Shown in pieces: positions 44,137-52,562 of a DNA stretch of 64,000 nucleotides. A program made the position numbers and the translations under genes. Position 1 is the stretch's first letter; each line of letters opens with the position of its first letter. Origin of the DNA: Bremerella sp. TYQ1 (GTDB taxonomy: Bacteria; Planctomycetota; Planctomycetia; Pirellulales; Pirellulaceae); the NCBI RefSeq assembly GCF_020150455.1, contig NZ_CP083740.1:4774001-4838000 (forward strand), given 5' to 3'. Below the pieces are notes generated by a model, which made no database searches, had not been told where the DNA came from, and worked only from the letters and a program-made list of their open reading frames with translations.

Positions 44137-44361
44137 ATGCGTTTCCTGGCCGAGTTCTGGCGGAAGTTTCGATATGGATGCTACCTCCTGGGTAGTATCC
44201 TGTCGGTCGTTGTCGGAGTGAGCTGGATCGTAGGTGCCCTGACAAGCGAGCAGGGATTTATCGAGGCTGCCACGAATGTTGTCGAAGGAGGTATTGTCGC
44301 TTTCTTCGGCTTTTGCTGTGCGGCGCTCTTTATATGGATGGGGCCGCGGTCCTTTTCCTGA
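44137..44361 (+). CDS. Small two-helix membrane protein
   Basis: The 74-residue protein starts at the base after the preceding stop, so it is very likely translated with the isomerase-like gene. Two membrane helices (about 15-35 and 48-68) are joined by a short acidic loop, with basic residues at the N-terminus. The family is not recognised. A hairpin follows its stop. Confidence 0.65.
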   Translation: MRFLAEFWRKFRYGCYLLGSILSVVVGVSWIVGALTSEQGFIEAATNVVEGGIVAFFGFCCAALFIWMGPRSFS

Positions 44362-44363
44362 CA

Positions 44364-44383
44364 TTCGCGATTACTTTCGCGAA
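44364..44383 (+). terminator. Short hairpin closing the NHL/isomerase operon
   Basis: TTCGCGA (44364-44370) and TCGCGAA (44377-44383) form a perfect 7-bp stem with a 6-base loop, two bases after the stop. There is no T-run, so terminator function is uncertain. Confidence 0.4.
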
Positions 44384-44410
44384 GAGCCATAAGCGTTTGA
44401 TGAATTAACC

Positions 44411-46309
44411 ATGGTGAGCACTTTGAAGATCTTACGAACGCTCGTCCTGTTCTGTGTCGCGTTTGCCGGTTCCGCGGTTGGGGCCGAAGAGCGGCCTAAT
44501 ATTTTGTGGCTCTCGTGCGAAGATATCAGCGCGCATTTCGGTTGCTATGACGACCCCCATGCGATCACGCCGAACATCGATCAACTGGCCACCGAAGGCG
44601 TTCTCTTCCGGAATGCATTCACGACGGCAGGCGTTTGTGCTCCGTGCCGCAGTGGCATCATCACCGGCATGTATCAGACTTCGCTCGGCACGCAGCATAT
44701 GCGGTGCACGGCGACGCTGCCTGAGCAAATCAAACCGTTTCCGGTTTATCTGCGTGAAGCGGGCTATTATTGCACCAACAACTCGAAGCAGGACTATCAA
44801 TTTCGCACGCCGAAGGGGACGTGGGACGCATCGTCGGGTAAGGCCCATTGGCGAAACCGGCCTGACAAGTCGCAACCCTTTTTTGCCGTGTTCAATTTCA
44901 CCGGATGTCACGAATCGGGCATTGCCTCGAAGGGGAAGTACGAAAACGTCACCCAGGTATTGAGCGAGGATGAGCGACAAGATGCTGAAAAGCTTGATTT
45001 GCCGCCCTACTACCCTGACACGCCGATCGTCCGCGAAGACTGGAAACGGAACTACGAACTGATCACGGCGATGGATCATTGGGCTGGTGATTTGATTCAG
45101 CAGCTTAAGGATGACGGTTTGTACGAGAACACGATCATCATGTTCTGGTCCGACCATGGCGTTGGTTTGCCGCGAGCGAAGCGTTGGCTGTACGATTCGG
45201 GAACGCACATTCCTTTGGTGGTGCGAATTCCTGAGAAGTACCGCGTCGACGGGCAAGGGGTGCCGGGGCAGGCGACTGATCAATTGGTCAGTTCGATCGA
45301 TTTCGGTCCAACGGTCCTTCGTCTCGCAGGGATCGAAATCCCGGCGCATGTGCAAGGGAAGCCGTTCCTTGGATCGGACGTCGAGCCGAGGGAGTTTGTC
45401 TATGGGGCACGCGATCGAATGGACGAGCGGTACGACATCATTCGTATGGTTCGCGATACGCGGTTTAAGTATCTTCGCAACTACGAACCGCTGAAGACTT
45501 ACTATCAGTACATGAATACTCCGGAGAAAGGGGCGACGATGCGTGAGCTTCGTCGGTTGCACGAGGCGGGGAAGTTGCCTGCGGAAGCGGAATACTATTT
45601 CTCCGCATCGAAGCCGGTCGAAGAGCTTTACGACTGCCAGGCCGATCCTTACGAAGTCAACAACCTGGCTGCGGATCCAAAGTATGCCGATGTTTTGAAG
45701 CGGATGCGAGCGGCGCATCGGCAATGGGTTTTAGAGACACGCGATACTGGGCTGATTCCAGAGCCGATTCTTGTGAAGCGTGCTAAGCGGTTGGGAAGTG
45801 AGTACGCTATTTTGCGGCAGGAGGATGCCGACGCGTACAACGAACGGCTGAGCAGTGTGGCGACGATGGCTTCGGAAGGGGAAGGCGTTCTGCCGCAACT
45901 CCTGCAGGCGATGAAAGACGAGGACGATGCGATTCGTTACTGGGCCGCGACAGGTATCGGGAACATCGGCGAAACCGCCAAAACGGATGCCAGCGGATTG
46001 GTTCGTGCCGCGCTGACCGATGATTCCTCGGCTGTGCGGACGGCGGCTGCGCGAGCGATGTGTCGCATGGGGATGCCGAAGGAAGCATTGCCGGTCTTGG
46101 TGCGTGAGATGACGACTGGAGAGCAGTGGGAACGCCTGCAAGCGGCGATCGTGCTGGACGAAATCGACGAGCAGGCCCGGCCGGTGATCGATGAGATGAA
46201 GCAGGGTCTCGAATATCAGAAAGGGTTCAACTCGGACGGAAAATACCGCGTTCGAGTGACGAATCGTGCCTTGAACGAACTTCAAGGCACCCAAAACAGC
46301 GTTCCATAG
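44411..46309 (+). CDS. Exported sulfatase with C-terminal HEAT-like repeats
   Basis: The 632-residue protein has a signal peptide (about 1-25). The sulfatase domain begins RPNILWLSCEDISAHFGCYDD; a C-x-P-x-R motif VCAPCRSG places the formylglycine cysteine at about 76, so it needs an FGE-type maturase. FWSDHGVGLPRAKRWLYDSGTHIPLVVR is the second metal and sulfate-binding block. The N-terminal metal pair is Glu-Asp instead of the usual Asp-Asp. After about residue 480 there are alpha-helical HEAT-like repeats (IRYWAATGIGNIGE, VRTAAARAMCRMG). Planctomycetes use such enzymes on sulfated algal polysaccharides. Confidence 0.9.
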   Translation: MVSTLKILRTLVLFCVAFAGSAVGAEERPNILWLSCEDISAHFGCYDDPHAITPNIDQLATEGVLFRNAFTTAGVCAPCRSGIITGMYQTSLGTQHMRCTATLPEQIKPFPVYLREAGYYCTNNSKQDYQFRTPKGTWDASSGKAHWRNRPDKSQPFFAVFNFTGCHESGIASKGKYENVTQVLSEDERQDAEKLDLPPYYPDTPIVREDWKRNYELITAMDHWAGDLIQQLKDDGLYENTIIMFWSDHGVGLPRAKRWLYDSGTHIPLVVRIPEKYRVDGQGVPGQATDQLVSSIDFGPTVLRLAGIEIPAHVQGKPFLGSDVEPREFVYGARDRMDERYDIIRMVRDTRFKYLRNYEPLKTYYQYMNTPEKGATMRELRRLHEAGKLPAEAEYYFSASKPVEELYDCQADPYEVNNLAADPKYADVLKRMRAAHRQWVLETRDTGLIPEPILVKRAKRLGSEYAILRQEDADAYNERLSSVATMASEGEGVLPQLLQAMKDEDDAIRYWAATGIGNIGETAKTDASGLVRAALTDDSSAVRTAAARAMCRMGMPKEALPVLVREMTTGEQWERLQAAIVLDEIDEQARPVIDEMKQGLEYQKGFNSDGKYRVRVTNRALNELQGTQNSVP

Positions 46310-46477
46310 GCCTCGATACGCACGCTGAGACCGATTCGATCGAACCTTTTAGCCGGGGATTTCTCCATACCCCCAGGCGAAGGACCGCACTCCGCGCCAA
46401 TCGGCGAGTGCGGTACAATGCCCCGTTCTTGACGACGTAACCCTCAGCGATAGGACCTCACCTGCGAGGAATCCCCC

Positions 46478-48538
46478 ATGGCACGACGCATTTTGGTCAC
46501 CTCTGCCCTGCCGTACGCGAATGGGCCGATCCATATCGGGCACCTGGTGGAATACATCCAGACCGATATCTGGGTCCGCTTTCAAAAGCTTTCGGGCAAC
46601 GATTGCCGTTATTTCTGCGCCGACGACACGCACGGCACGGCCATCATGATCAGCGCCCAGAAGAACGGGGTGACCGAAGAAGAGTTCATCGCCAAGATGA
46701 GCGACGAGCATCAGCAGGACTTCGCTGGGTTCGGCGTGCAGTTCGATAATTACGGCTCGACCCATAGCGACGAAAATCGTGAGCTGTGTGCCGAGTTCTG
46801 GCAGTCGCTTCGTGACGCCGGATTGGTGATCGAGAAAGATGTCCATCAGTTGTTCGATCCCGAGAAGAAGACATTCCTGGCCGATCGGTTCGTGCGTGGA
46901 ACGTGTCCGAAGTGTGGCTCGGAGAATCAGCCAGGCGATAACTGTTCCAAATGCGGTGCGGCCTATACACCGGCCGATTTGATCGATCCGAAAAGTACGC
47001 TTTCCGGGGCGACGCCAGAATTGAAAACGGCGAAGCATTTGTTCGTGCAGTTGGAAAAGCTGCATGGCTTCCTCGATGAGTGGACGCAAAGCGGTCAGCA
47101 TTTGCAGGACGAAGTGGCTAACTATTTGAAGGGGCACTTCCTGCATGACGAACTGCGGGACTGGGACATCTCGCGTCCGGGGCCGTACTTCGGTTTCGAG
47201 ATTCCGGATAGCCCGGGCGACTATTGGTATGTCTGGTTCGATGCCCCGATCGGCTACATCGCATCGACATGGCAGTGGTGCAAAGCGAACGGCGAAGATC
47301 TTGCGAAGTGGTGGAAGAATCCTGAAACGGAAGTGCATCACTTCATCGGGAAGGATATCACTTACTTCCACACGTTGTTCTGGCCAGGCATGCTGAAGAC
47401 GGCCGGATACAACCTGCCGGAGAAGGTGCACATCCATGGTTTCTTGACGGTCGACGGAAAGAAGATGTCCAAGAGCGACGGGACATTTGTCAAAGCGGCG
47501 ACGTACCTGAAGCATTTGGATCCGGCCTACCTGCGTTATTTCTACGCTTCGAAGCTGGGCCCGAGACTGGACGACCTCGATATGAACCTCGAGGAATTCG
47601 CCGACAAGATCAATTCCGACTTAATCGGTAAAGTCGTGAACCTGGCCTCGCGGACGGCTAAGTTCGTCGAGAAGACGGGGCTTTCTGCCGAGTACCCCGA
47701 CGACGGTGGACTGTTCGCCAAGGGGGCGGCCGCAGGGGATGAGATTGCAAAAGCTTACGAGGACTTGGATCTCAACAAAGCGATGCGATTGATCCTGGAG
47801 CTTGCCGACGCGGCGAATCCATTCATCGAATCGAACAAGCCGTGGGAACTGCGGAAAGATCCAGACAATGCTCAGAAGCTGCAGGATGTCTGCACGATCG
47901 GGCTGAACTTGTTCCGGCAGATCGTCGTTTACCTATCGCCGGTGTTGCCACTGTTGGCCGAACAAACGGGCGAGCTGTTGAACGACCCGATCACCAGCTG
48001 GGACCAAACGAAGACGCCGCTCACGGGGACGGACGTCAATAAATTCAAGCATCTAATGAAACGCGTGGAAGCCGATAAGGTAAAAGCCATGATTGACGAT
48101 AGCAAAGAAGAAGCAGCCGCAGACGCTCCGGCCGAGAACAACCAGGCGGATGAAACCGCGGCGAAGTTCGAGGACAGTGCTCAGCCGATGGTCGACGAAC
48201 CGATGGCCGAAGAATGCACGATCGACGACTTTGTGAAAGTCGACCTTCGCGTGGCTCGTATCCTTTCGGCCGAACAAGTGCCGGAAGCACGCAAGTTGTT
48301 GAAGCTGACGCTTGGTTTGGGCGGCGATCACCGCAAGCAAGTCTTCGCCGGCATCAAAGCGGCGTACAACCCGGAAGACCTCGTTGGCCGTTTGGTTGTC
48401 ATGGTCGCTAACTTGAAGCCACGCCAGATGAAGTTCGGCTTGAGCGAAGGCATGGTTTGTGCCAGCGGTCCCGGCGGTGAAGAAGTGTTCCTGCTAAGCC
48501 CCGACGAGGGTGCCAAGCCAGGACAGCGAATTCACTAA
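46478..48538 (+). CDS. metG: Methionyl-tRNA synthetase
   Basis: The 686-residue cytoplasmic class I aminoacyl-tRNA synthetase charges tRNA-Met. HIGH is at 19-22 (NGPIHIGHL) and KMSKS at about 329-333. A four-cysteine zinc knuckle, [18 protein letters not shown], lies at about 146-163. The anticodon-binding helical domain is around 390-540. The C-terminal part (about 580-686) is the Trbp111-type tRNA-binding/dimerisation domain with [24 protein letters not shown] linker rich in Ala, Glu and Asp joins them. GAGGA is placed 8 bases before the ATG. It is a single-gene unit ending at a terminator. Confidence 0.98.
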   Translation: MARRILVTSALPYANGPIHIGHLVEYIQTDIWVRFQKLSGNDCRYFCADDTHGTAIMISAQKNGVTEEEFIAKMSDEHQQDFAGFGVQFDNYGSTHSDENRELCAEFWQSLRDAGLVIEKDVHQLFDPEKKTFLADRFVRGTCPKCGSENQPGDNCSKCGAAYTPADLIDPKSTLSGATPELKTAKHLFVQLEKLHGFLDEWTQSGQHLQDEVANYLKGHFLHDELRDWDISRPGPYFGFEIPDSPGDYWYVWFDAPIGYIASTWQWCKANGEDLAKWWKNPETEVHHFIGKDITYFHTLFWPGMLKTAGYNLPEKVHIHGFLTVDGKKMSKSDGTFVKAATYLKHLDPAYLRYFYASKLGPRLDDLDMNLEEFADKINSDLIGKVVNLASRTAKFVEKTGLSAEYPDDGGLFAKGAAAGDEIAKAYEDLDLNKAMRLILELADAANPFIESNKPWELRKDPDNAQKLQDVCTIGLNLFRQIVVYLSPVLPLLAEQTGELLNDPITSWDQTKTPLTGTDVNKFKHLMKRVEADKVKAMIDDSKEEAAADAPAENNQADETAAKFEDSAQPMVDEPMAEECTIDDFVKVDLRVARILSAEQVPEARKLLKLTLGLGGDHRKQVFAGIKAAYNPEDLVGRLVVMVANLKPRQMKFGLSEGMVCASGPGGEEVFLLSPDEGAKPGQRIH

Positions 48539-48570
48539 GCTGTTTTCGATTGAAAGTGCTCAGCATTCAG

Positions 48571-48599
48571 TAGGGTGGCGACGTTGGGTTGCCACCCTA
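48571..48599 (+). terminator. Terminator hairpin after metG
   Basis: TAGGGTGGC (48571-48579) pairs perfectly with GCCACCCTA (48591-48599) across an 11-base loop. The right arm covers the stop codon of the converging gene at 48597. A short T/C-rich stretch follows. It could act in both directions. Confidence 0.7.
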
Positions 48600-49139
48600 T
48601 TGTTCTCTTAAGTTGAGGATCATCTCGACCGCGTAGACGTCCAGTTGCATTTGCTGGGCAATGGCCTCTTGAGATTGCCCTTCGTCCGCGAGCGTATAGA
48701 TTTCGGCTCGTTTCACGTCATCGCACAGCAGATCGGACACGGTACGGAAGTTGGGACTTCCCTGGTCTACCAGCTGCTGGCTTTCTTGCAGTGTATCGGC
48801 GATGGCCGATTGTTGTTCGGCAGAAAGCTGGGCCGCTTCGACTTTGAGGAGTGTCCGCTGCAGGATCAGCAGCTTGGTATCGACGAGGGCTTGGAGCTCT
48901 CGGGTACGCTCTAGCATCTCGACTTGCCACTTGTTCAAGTCGGCAGGCCCGCCGGACATGGTCCACTCTTTGGTGACGGGGCGAGGATTCGAGACCAGGT
49001 AGCTATCGTCTTTGCCGCGAGCCCTCTTGGCCCTGGTCTGCCCCCGCCAACTTCGGCGGAGAAGTAGCCAGATCAGCAGGATCAACCCGCCAAAGAACAT
49101 CAGGTATGGCAAATAGCTTTCGTCGCCCATCCGCGGCAT
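48597..49139 (-). CDS. Membrane-anchored protein with coiled coil and HTH-like C-terminus
   Basis: The 180-residue protein has one N-terminal membrane helix (about 10-28), then a basic linker (RRSWRGQTRAKRARGK). A coiled-coil-like region spans about 66-125 (WQVEMLERTRELQALVDTKLLILQRTLLKVEAAQ), and a final segment AEIYTLADEGQSQEAIAQQM has the shape of a helix-turn-helix of the sigma/CodY type. I recognise no named family. It is the last gene in a run rlmN, duplicated-domain protein, this gene, with 27 bases from the preceding one, so an operon is probable. Confidence 0.65.
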   Translation of the reverse strand: MPRMGDESYLPYLMFFGGLILLIWLLLRRSWRGQTRAKRARGKDDSYLVSNPRPVTKEWTMSGGPADLNKWQVEMLERTRELQALVDTKLLILQRTLLKVEAAQLSAEQQSAIADTLQESQQLVDQGSPNFRTVSDLLCDDVKRAEIYTLADEGQSQEAIAQQMQLDVYAVEMILNLREQ

Positions 49140-49166
49140 CCTTGCTCGTAAGGCTGTCGTGCCTGA

Positions 49167-49832
49167 TTACTGATCGAGCACCAAGTACTTATCCAGAAGT
49201 GCTTCCACGCCGATGCAATACTGCGAACTGCTTTCGTTTTCTTCGTAAACCGGATCCATCGCGACGGCGGAGATGTTATCGCGAAGACCAAGGAGCAGTT
49301 CGCGAATGTGCTCCATGTTGTGCAGGGTGATGACCTCGCCGGCCCCTTCCTGCGTTTCGGAAACCTTCTTTGCTTTATCTTCCTCGGTGAACAAATTGAG
49401 CAGTGTGATCGGGTTGCCTTCTTCGTCGTTACCGGTCGTACTGGAAAAACCGTCCCCTTGTTCGACCACAAACACAGGGTAATTCCAGGGGGAATTGTCG
49501 ACGATCAGATAGTCTTCCAGCAGCGTCTTGATCTTGGCGATCCACTTGGCATTCACGTCGAATTCGACAGGATTAGGATCGTAGGCGACTTTGGTGACCG
49601 GCAGCTTCAGGCTTTTAAGAAACCAGCGAAACTCGCGGTCGTTGTTCAACTGACGCGGCTCGCCGATGATGGCGAACTGCTGCATGAAGTTCAACGCGAC
49701 TTGCTCGGAGGAGTGCGTTGTGAGAATGTGCTGCGGTTGATCGTCCGTATCTTGAGGATCGACAATCGACGTATAACCGCCCCCATGGGCAATCAGGTAA
49801 AGCGGGTATTCCCACTGAATCGGTGCGGACAT
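49167..49832 (-). CDS. Protein built of two tandem copies of an unrecognised domain
   Basis: The 221-residue soluble protein consists of two related halves of about 105 residues. The first starts WEYPLYLIAHGGGYTS and ends LLEDYLIVD; the second starts WNYPVFVVEQGDGFSS and ends LLDKYLVLD. Matching inner motifs are VTKVAYDPNP and ISAVAMDPVY. I know no named domain with this signature. It is preceded by AGGAGGAG 9 bases before its ATG, so it is probably well expressed. It lies 30 bases after rlmN in the same direction. It is not exported. Confidence 0.75.
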   Translation of the reverse strand: MSAPIQWEYPLYLIAHGGGYTSIVDPQDTDDQPQHILTTHSSEQVALNFMQQFAIIGEPRQLNNDREFRWFLKSLKLPVTKVAYDPNPVEFDVNAKWIAKIKTLLEDYLIVDNSPWNYPVFVVEQGDGFSSTTGNDEEGNPITLLNLFTEEDKAKKVSETQEGAGEVITLHNMEHIRELLLGLRDNISAVAMDPVYEENESSSQYCIGVEALLDKYLVLDQ

Positions 49833-49862
49833 AGTGGTAACTCCTCCTGTGGTGTTGTCCGG

Positions 49863-50939
49863 TTAGGGGGTGGAAGTCGATTGGGTTCGCAACTGCTTGG
49901 CGATCTCTCGATTTTCACGCTGAATCAGTTGCCCGCAAGCGGCGGCGATATCGGCCCCGAGCGAGTAGCGAATAGTCACCGGAAATCCGGCGGCCTTTAG
50001 CATGCCGGCGAATTGTTCGCGTGCGGCCTGACTGCTTCCTCGCAGGTGGTCGGCACCGTCGATCGAATTGTAAGGGATCAAGTTCACGTGTGCGTGGATG
50101 TTTTTCAGGAAACCGATCAGTTTTTCGGCGTCCTCCGGCCGATCGGTGCGGTCTTCCAGCATCAGGTATTCAATCATGATCCGCCGCTTGTCACTCAATT
50201 GAAGTTGCAAGAGCGTGTTTCTTAGCCGATCGAGGGGGACACTTTTGGCGAGGGGGATCAACTCTTGCCGGCCAAGCTCGTCGGCACTGTGTAGGCTCAA
50301 TGCCAGGTTCACTGCCGGGAACTGCTGGTCTAGCCGTAGCATCTCGTCCGGAATGCCGACGGTCGACACCAATAACCGCTGGGGGGCATAGTCGAACAGC
50401 AGCGGCGAAGTTAATGCCGTGATGACTTGATGCAGATGATCCGCATTGTGGAGTGGTTCTCCCATCCCCATAAAAACGATGTTTCGGACACGTCGTTCTT
50501 CGTCTCGCAAGATTTGATTGGCCTGAACGACTTGATCGAGTATTTGCGAAGGGGAAAGATTGCGGGCAATGCCCATTTGCCCCGTCGCACAGAAGCGGCA
50601 AGCGGCCGCGCAGCCAATCTGAGATGAAATGCAGAGTGATGTCCGACCAGTTCCCGCGCGAAGGATCACCGATTCGATCATCAGGCCTTCGTCGGTTCGG
50701 AAGAGAAGCTTTGTTGCTCCGTCCAATTCCGAGTCAAGACGTTCCGCCAATGTGAGTGGATGGGGATCGATCTCGGTGGAAACGATTTCCCGAGCGAGAG
50801 GGGCGAGTTCGGCCAGAGCCTCTTCGAACGCCCAGCCCTGCTTCAGCCACCGCGTGCGAAATTTGCGGAGGGAATGGACGGTTTGCGAATCGTTGCCGAA
50901 TCGCTCGTTCCAGGCTGTAACATCGTACCAATGCGGCAT
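49863..50939 (-). CDS. rlmN: Dual-specificity 23S rRNA/tRNA methyltransferase RlmN
   Basis: The 358-residue radical SAM enzyme methylates A2503 of 23S rRNA at C2 (and often A37 of tRNA). The [4Fe-4S] motif is CAAACRFC with cysteines at about 110, 114 and 117, in the RlmN context SSQIGCAAACRFCATGQMG. MGMGEPLHN is the SAM-binding GEP block. Near the C-terminus GADIAAACGQL carries the second catalytic cysteine that forms the methyl-thio intermediate. It is somewhat shorter than the E. coli enzyme. Cfr-type resistance enzymes share the fold, but GADIAAACGQL fits the RlmN form better. Confidence 0.92.
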   Translation of the reverse strand: MPHWYDVTAWNERFGNDSQTVHSLRKFRTRWLKQGWAFEEALAELAPLAREIVSTEIDPHPLTLAERLDSELDGATKLLFRTDEGLMIESVILRAGTGRTSLCISSQIGCAAACRFCATGQMGIARNLSPSQILDQVVQANQILRDEERRVRNIVFMGMGEPLHNADHLHQVITALTSPLLFDYAPQRLLVSTVGIPDEMLRLDQQFPAVNLALSLHSADELGRQELIPLAKSVPLDRLRNTLLQLQLSDKRRIMIEYLMLEDRTDRPEDAEKLIGFLKNIHAHVNLIPYNSIDGADHLRGSSQAAREQFAGMLKAAGFPVTIRYSLGADIAAACGQLIQRENREIAKQLRTQSTSTP

Positions 50940-51126
50940 ATGGGGCTCTCTTCAGGTCGTTCTCAGTATAGCAGTCCCCCCTGCCCTTCGACGATGGTCC
51001 TTCCCGGGGAACCGTTGAAAATCAGGGGATTCCCCTACCAGTGGCCATCGCCGAAAGCTGTAAGCGACACGATAATTCCTGGAACGTTTGTCCCCCTTTT
51101 AACCTATTACGCAAAGCCAAATCGTT

Positions 51127-51480
51127 ATGTCGACTATCCTGACCACGGCATTCCTGTTGACTCTGTCTAACATTTTCATGACGTTCGCGTGGTATGCCCA
51201 TCTGAAAGATCTTTCGACTAAGCCGTGGATTGTGGCTGTGCTCGTGAGCTGGGGACTCGCATTTTTCGAGTATCTGATTCAGGTGCCAGCCAACCGAATT
51301 GGCTTTACGCAGATGGATCTGGGGCAGCTGAAGATCTTACAGGAAGCGATTACTCTGACCGTTTTCATCCCGTTCGCAGTTTACTACATGAAGCAGCCGT
51401 TGCGACTCGACTTCCTGTGGGCCGGTCTGTGCATCTGCGGAGCGGTCTATTTCATTTTCCGAGGGAACACGCCAGGGTAG
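51127..51480 (+). CDS. DUF486 (DMT superfamily) membrane protein
   Basis: The 117-residue protein has four membrane helices (about 2-22, 34-52, 72-90 and 97-113). Diagnostic phrases are FMTFAWYAHLKDL near the first loop, ISWGLAFFEYLIQVPANRIG-like wording at 38-58, and FLWAGLCICGAVYFIFRG at the end. DUF486 proteins are small EmrE-like members of the drug/metabolite transporter clan; the substrate is unknown. The next gene starts 32 bases after its stop on the same strand. Confidence 0.9.
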   Translation: MSTILTTAFLLTLSNIFMTFAWYAHLKDLSTKPWIVAVLVSWGLAFFEYLIQVPANRIGFTQMDLGQLKILQEAITLTVFIPFAVYYMKQPLRLDFLWAGLCICGAVYFIFRGNTPG

Positions 51481-51511
51481 TTTTGTGTCTGTTGTTCCGA
51501 AAGGAAATGCG

Positions 51512-52258
51512 ATGGACTTGCCAGCGGCTATTTTGAAAACGTATCCTCCGTCGAAGGATCGCTTGCTCGAGCAAGTGAACCCCGCGATCGACAACGCCAT
51601 GCTGCGAGAGATCGCCATGGCGGATAACGGGTACAAGTGGGAAGCAATGTACGAAATGCTGCGGTTGATTCGTGATCGCAAGCAGTTTCCGCAGCCGATC
51701 GATTTTGACTTGCGAGAAGTACTAAGCCTCACGCGTTGGAGCGATCCGGATGCTCCAAACCAGCCTCCATTCCCGCCAGGTCCTTCCGGAATAACGGGCC
51801 ATTGGATTCGCTTTTACGCATGTGCTTTGCTTTTCTTCGATCATGAAGATCCTTGCGATAGCTACGATTCAAGTCTGGCGATCGCATTGGATAGTTCTCG
51901 TTGGCTCGGAGAAGATGTCAACGTCGCCTTGATACAGTTCTTAACCCATCGGTACGACGAATGGGACTACGTTCACCAACAGTCCTACACGCTGCTAGGG
52001 ATTTTGATGCTCTTGCTGCGTTATCCAAGCGATAAGGTGAAGGAAGGTGACTTGGAAGTCTTGGCCGATCAATTACTGGACAAGGATAAAACTCAGGTCG
52101 ATTTCGACTGGAACTATCCACGTCCCGATCCTTTCAGCATTCAGCAAGGCTTCTGGAAGCCAACGATTGCGGAACTGACGCAGCAGTCTGAAAAGGTGGG
52201 CTCGGAACGGTTGAAAGAGAAGCTATTGTTGTGCTCGCTGATCGTTTCCGGCGGTTAG
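51512..52258 (+). CDS. Unknown soluble protein
   Basis: The 248-residue protein starts at ATG 51512, with AAAGGA 6 bases upstream; GTG 51485 would add nine residues. It has no signal peptide or membrane helix and is acidic. It contains tryptophan- and proline-rich patches (WSDPDAPNQPPFPPGPSG, FDWNYPRPDPFS) and an alpha-helical central part (GILMLLLRYPSDKVKEGDLEVLADQLL). No family is recognised. The proximity to the DUF486 gene suggests co-transcription only. Confidence 0.7.
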   Translation: MDLPAAILKTYPPSKDRLLEQVNPAIDNAMLREIAMADNGYKWEAMYEMLRLIRDRKQFPQPIDFDLREVLSLTRWSDPDAPNQPPFPPGPSGITGHWIRFYACALLFFDHEDPCDSYDSSLAIALDSSRWLGEDVNVALIQFLTHRYDEWDYVHQQSYTLLGILMLLLRYPSDKVKEGDLEVLADQLLDKDKTQVDFDWNYPRPDPFSIQQGFWKPTIAELTQQSEKVGSERLKEKLLLCSLIVSGG

Positions 52259-52343
52259 ATTTCGTCTCTAAGAACGTGATTCCGCGCTAATCGCAACGTA
52301 TGATACAGAAAGACAAATCCCCAATCGATAAGTGAGAGCGGCC

Positions 52344-52562
52344 ATGAATACCAACACCTACCATCATTGGAAGTTTACCCTCGTCGGCGGCGGTGTGACG
52401 GCGATCGGGCTCTTCCTGCTGTCGGCGTCTTACCTCAATAGCGATCCTGAAGGAGGTAGCGGCACGATGAATTCGGCCGGGGTGGCAACATTGGTGCTGG
52501 GCCTGGGGATCTTTGCGTATGGGGTTTGGAGCTATCTCCGGCATCAACCGGAAGAACACTAA
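52344..52562 (+). CDS. Small two-helix membrane protein
   Basis: The 72-residue protein starts at ATG 52344 (GTG 52332 is possible; GAGAG lies upstream). Two membrane helices (about 10-30 and 47-65) are separated by the short loop [12 protein letters not shown]. The family is not recognised. Its stop codon overlaps that of the converging ABC ATPase gene by 4 bases. Confidence 0.65.
   Translation: MNTNTYHHWKFTLVGGGVTAIGLFLLSASYLNSDPEGGSGTMNSAGVATLVLGLGIFAYGVWSYLRHQPEEH

Noticed and set aside
44432..45724. 430-codon open frame antisense to the sulfatase
   Set aside because: It lies wholly opposite a gene with clear sulfatase motifs, is very rich in Arg and Ile typical of antisense frames in this base composition, and matches no family.
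46349..47515. 388-codon open frame antisense to metG
   Set aside because: It runs opposite unmistakable methionyl-tRNA synthetase motifs and has the composition of a shadow frame.
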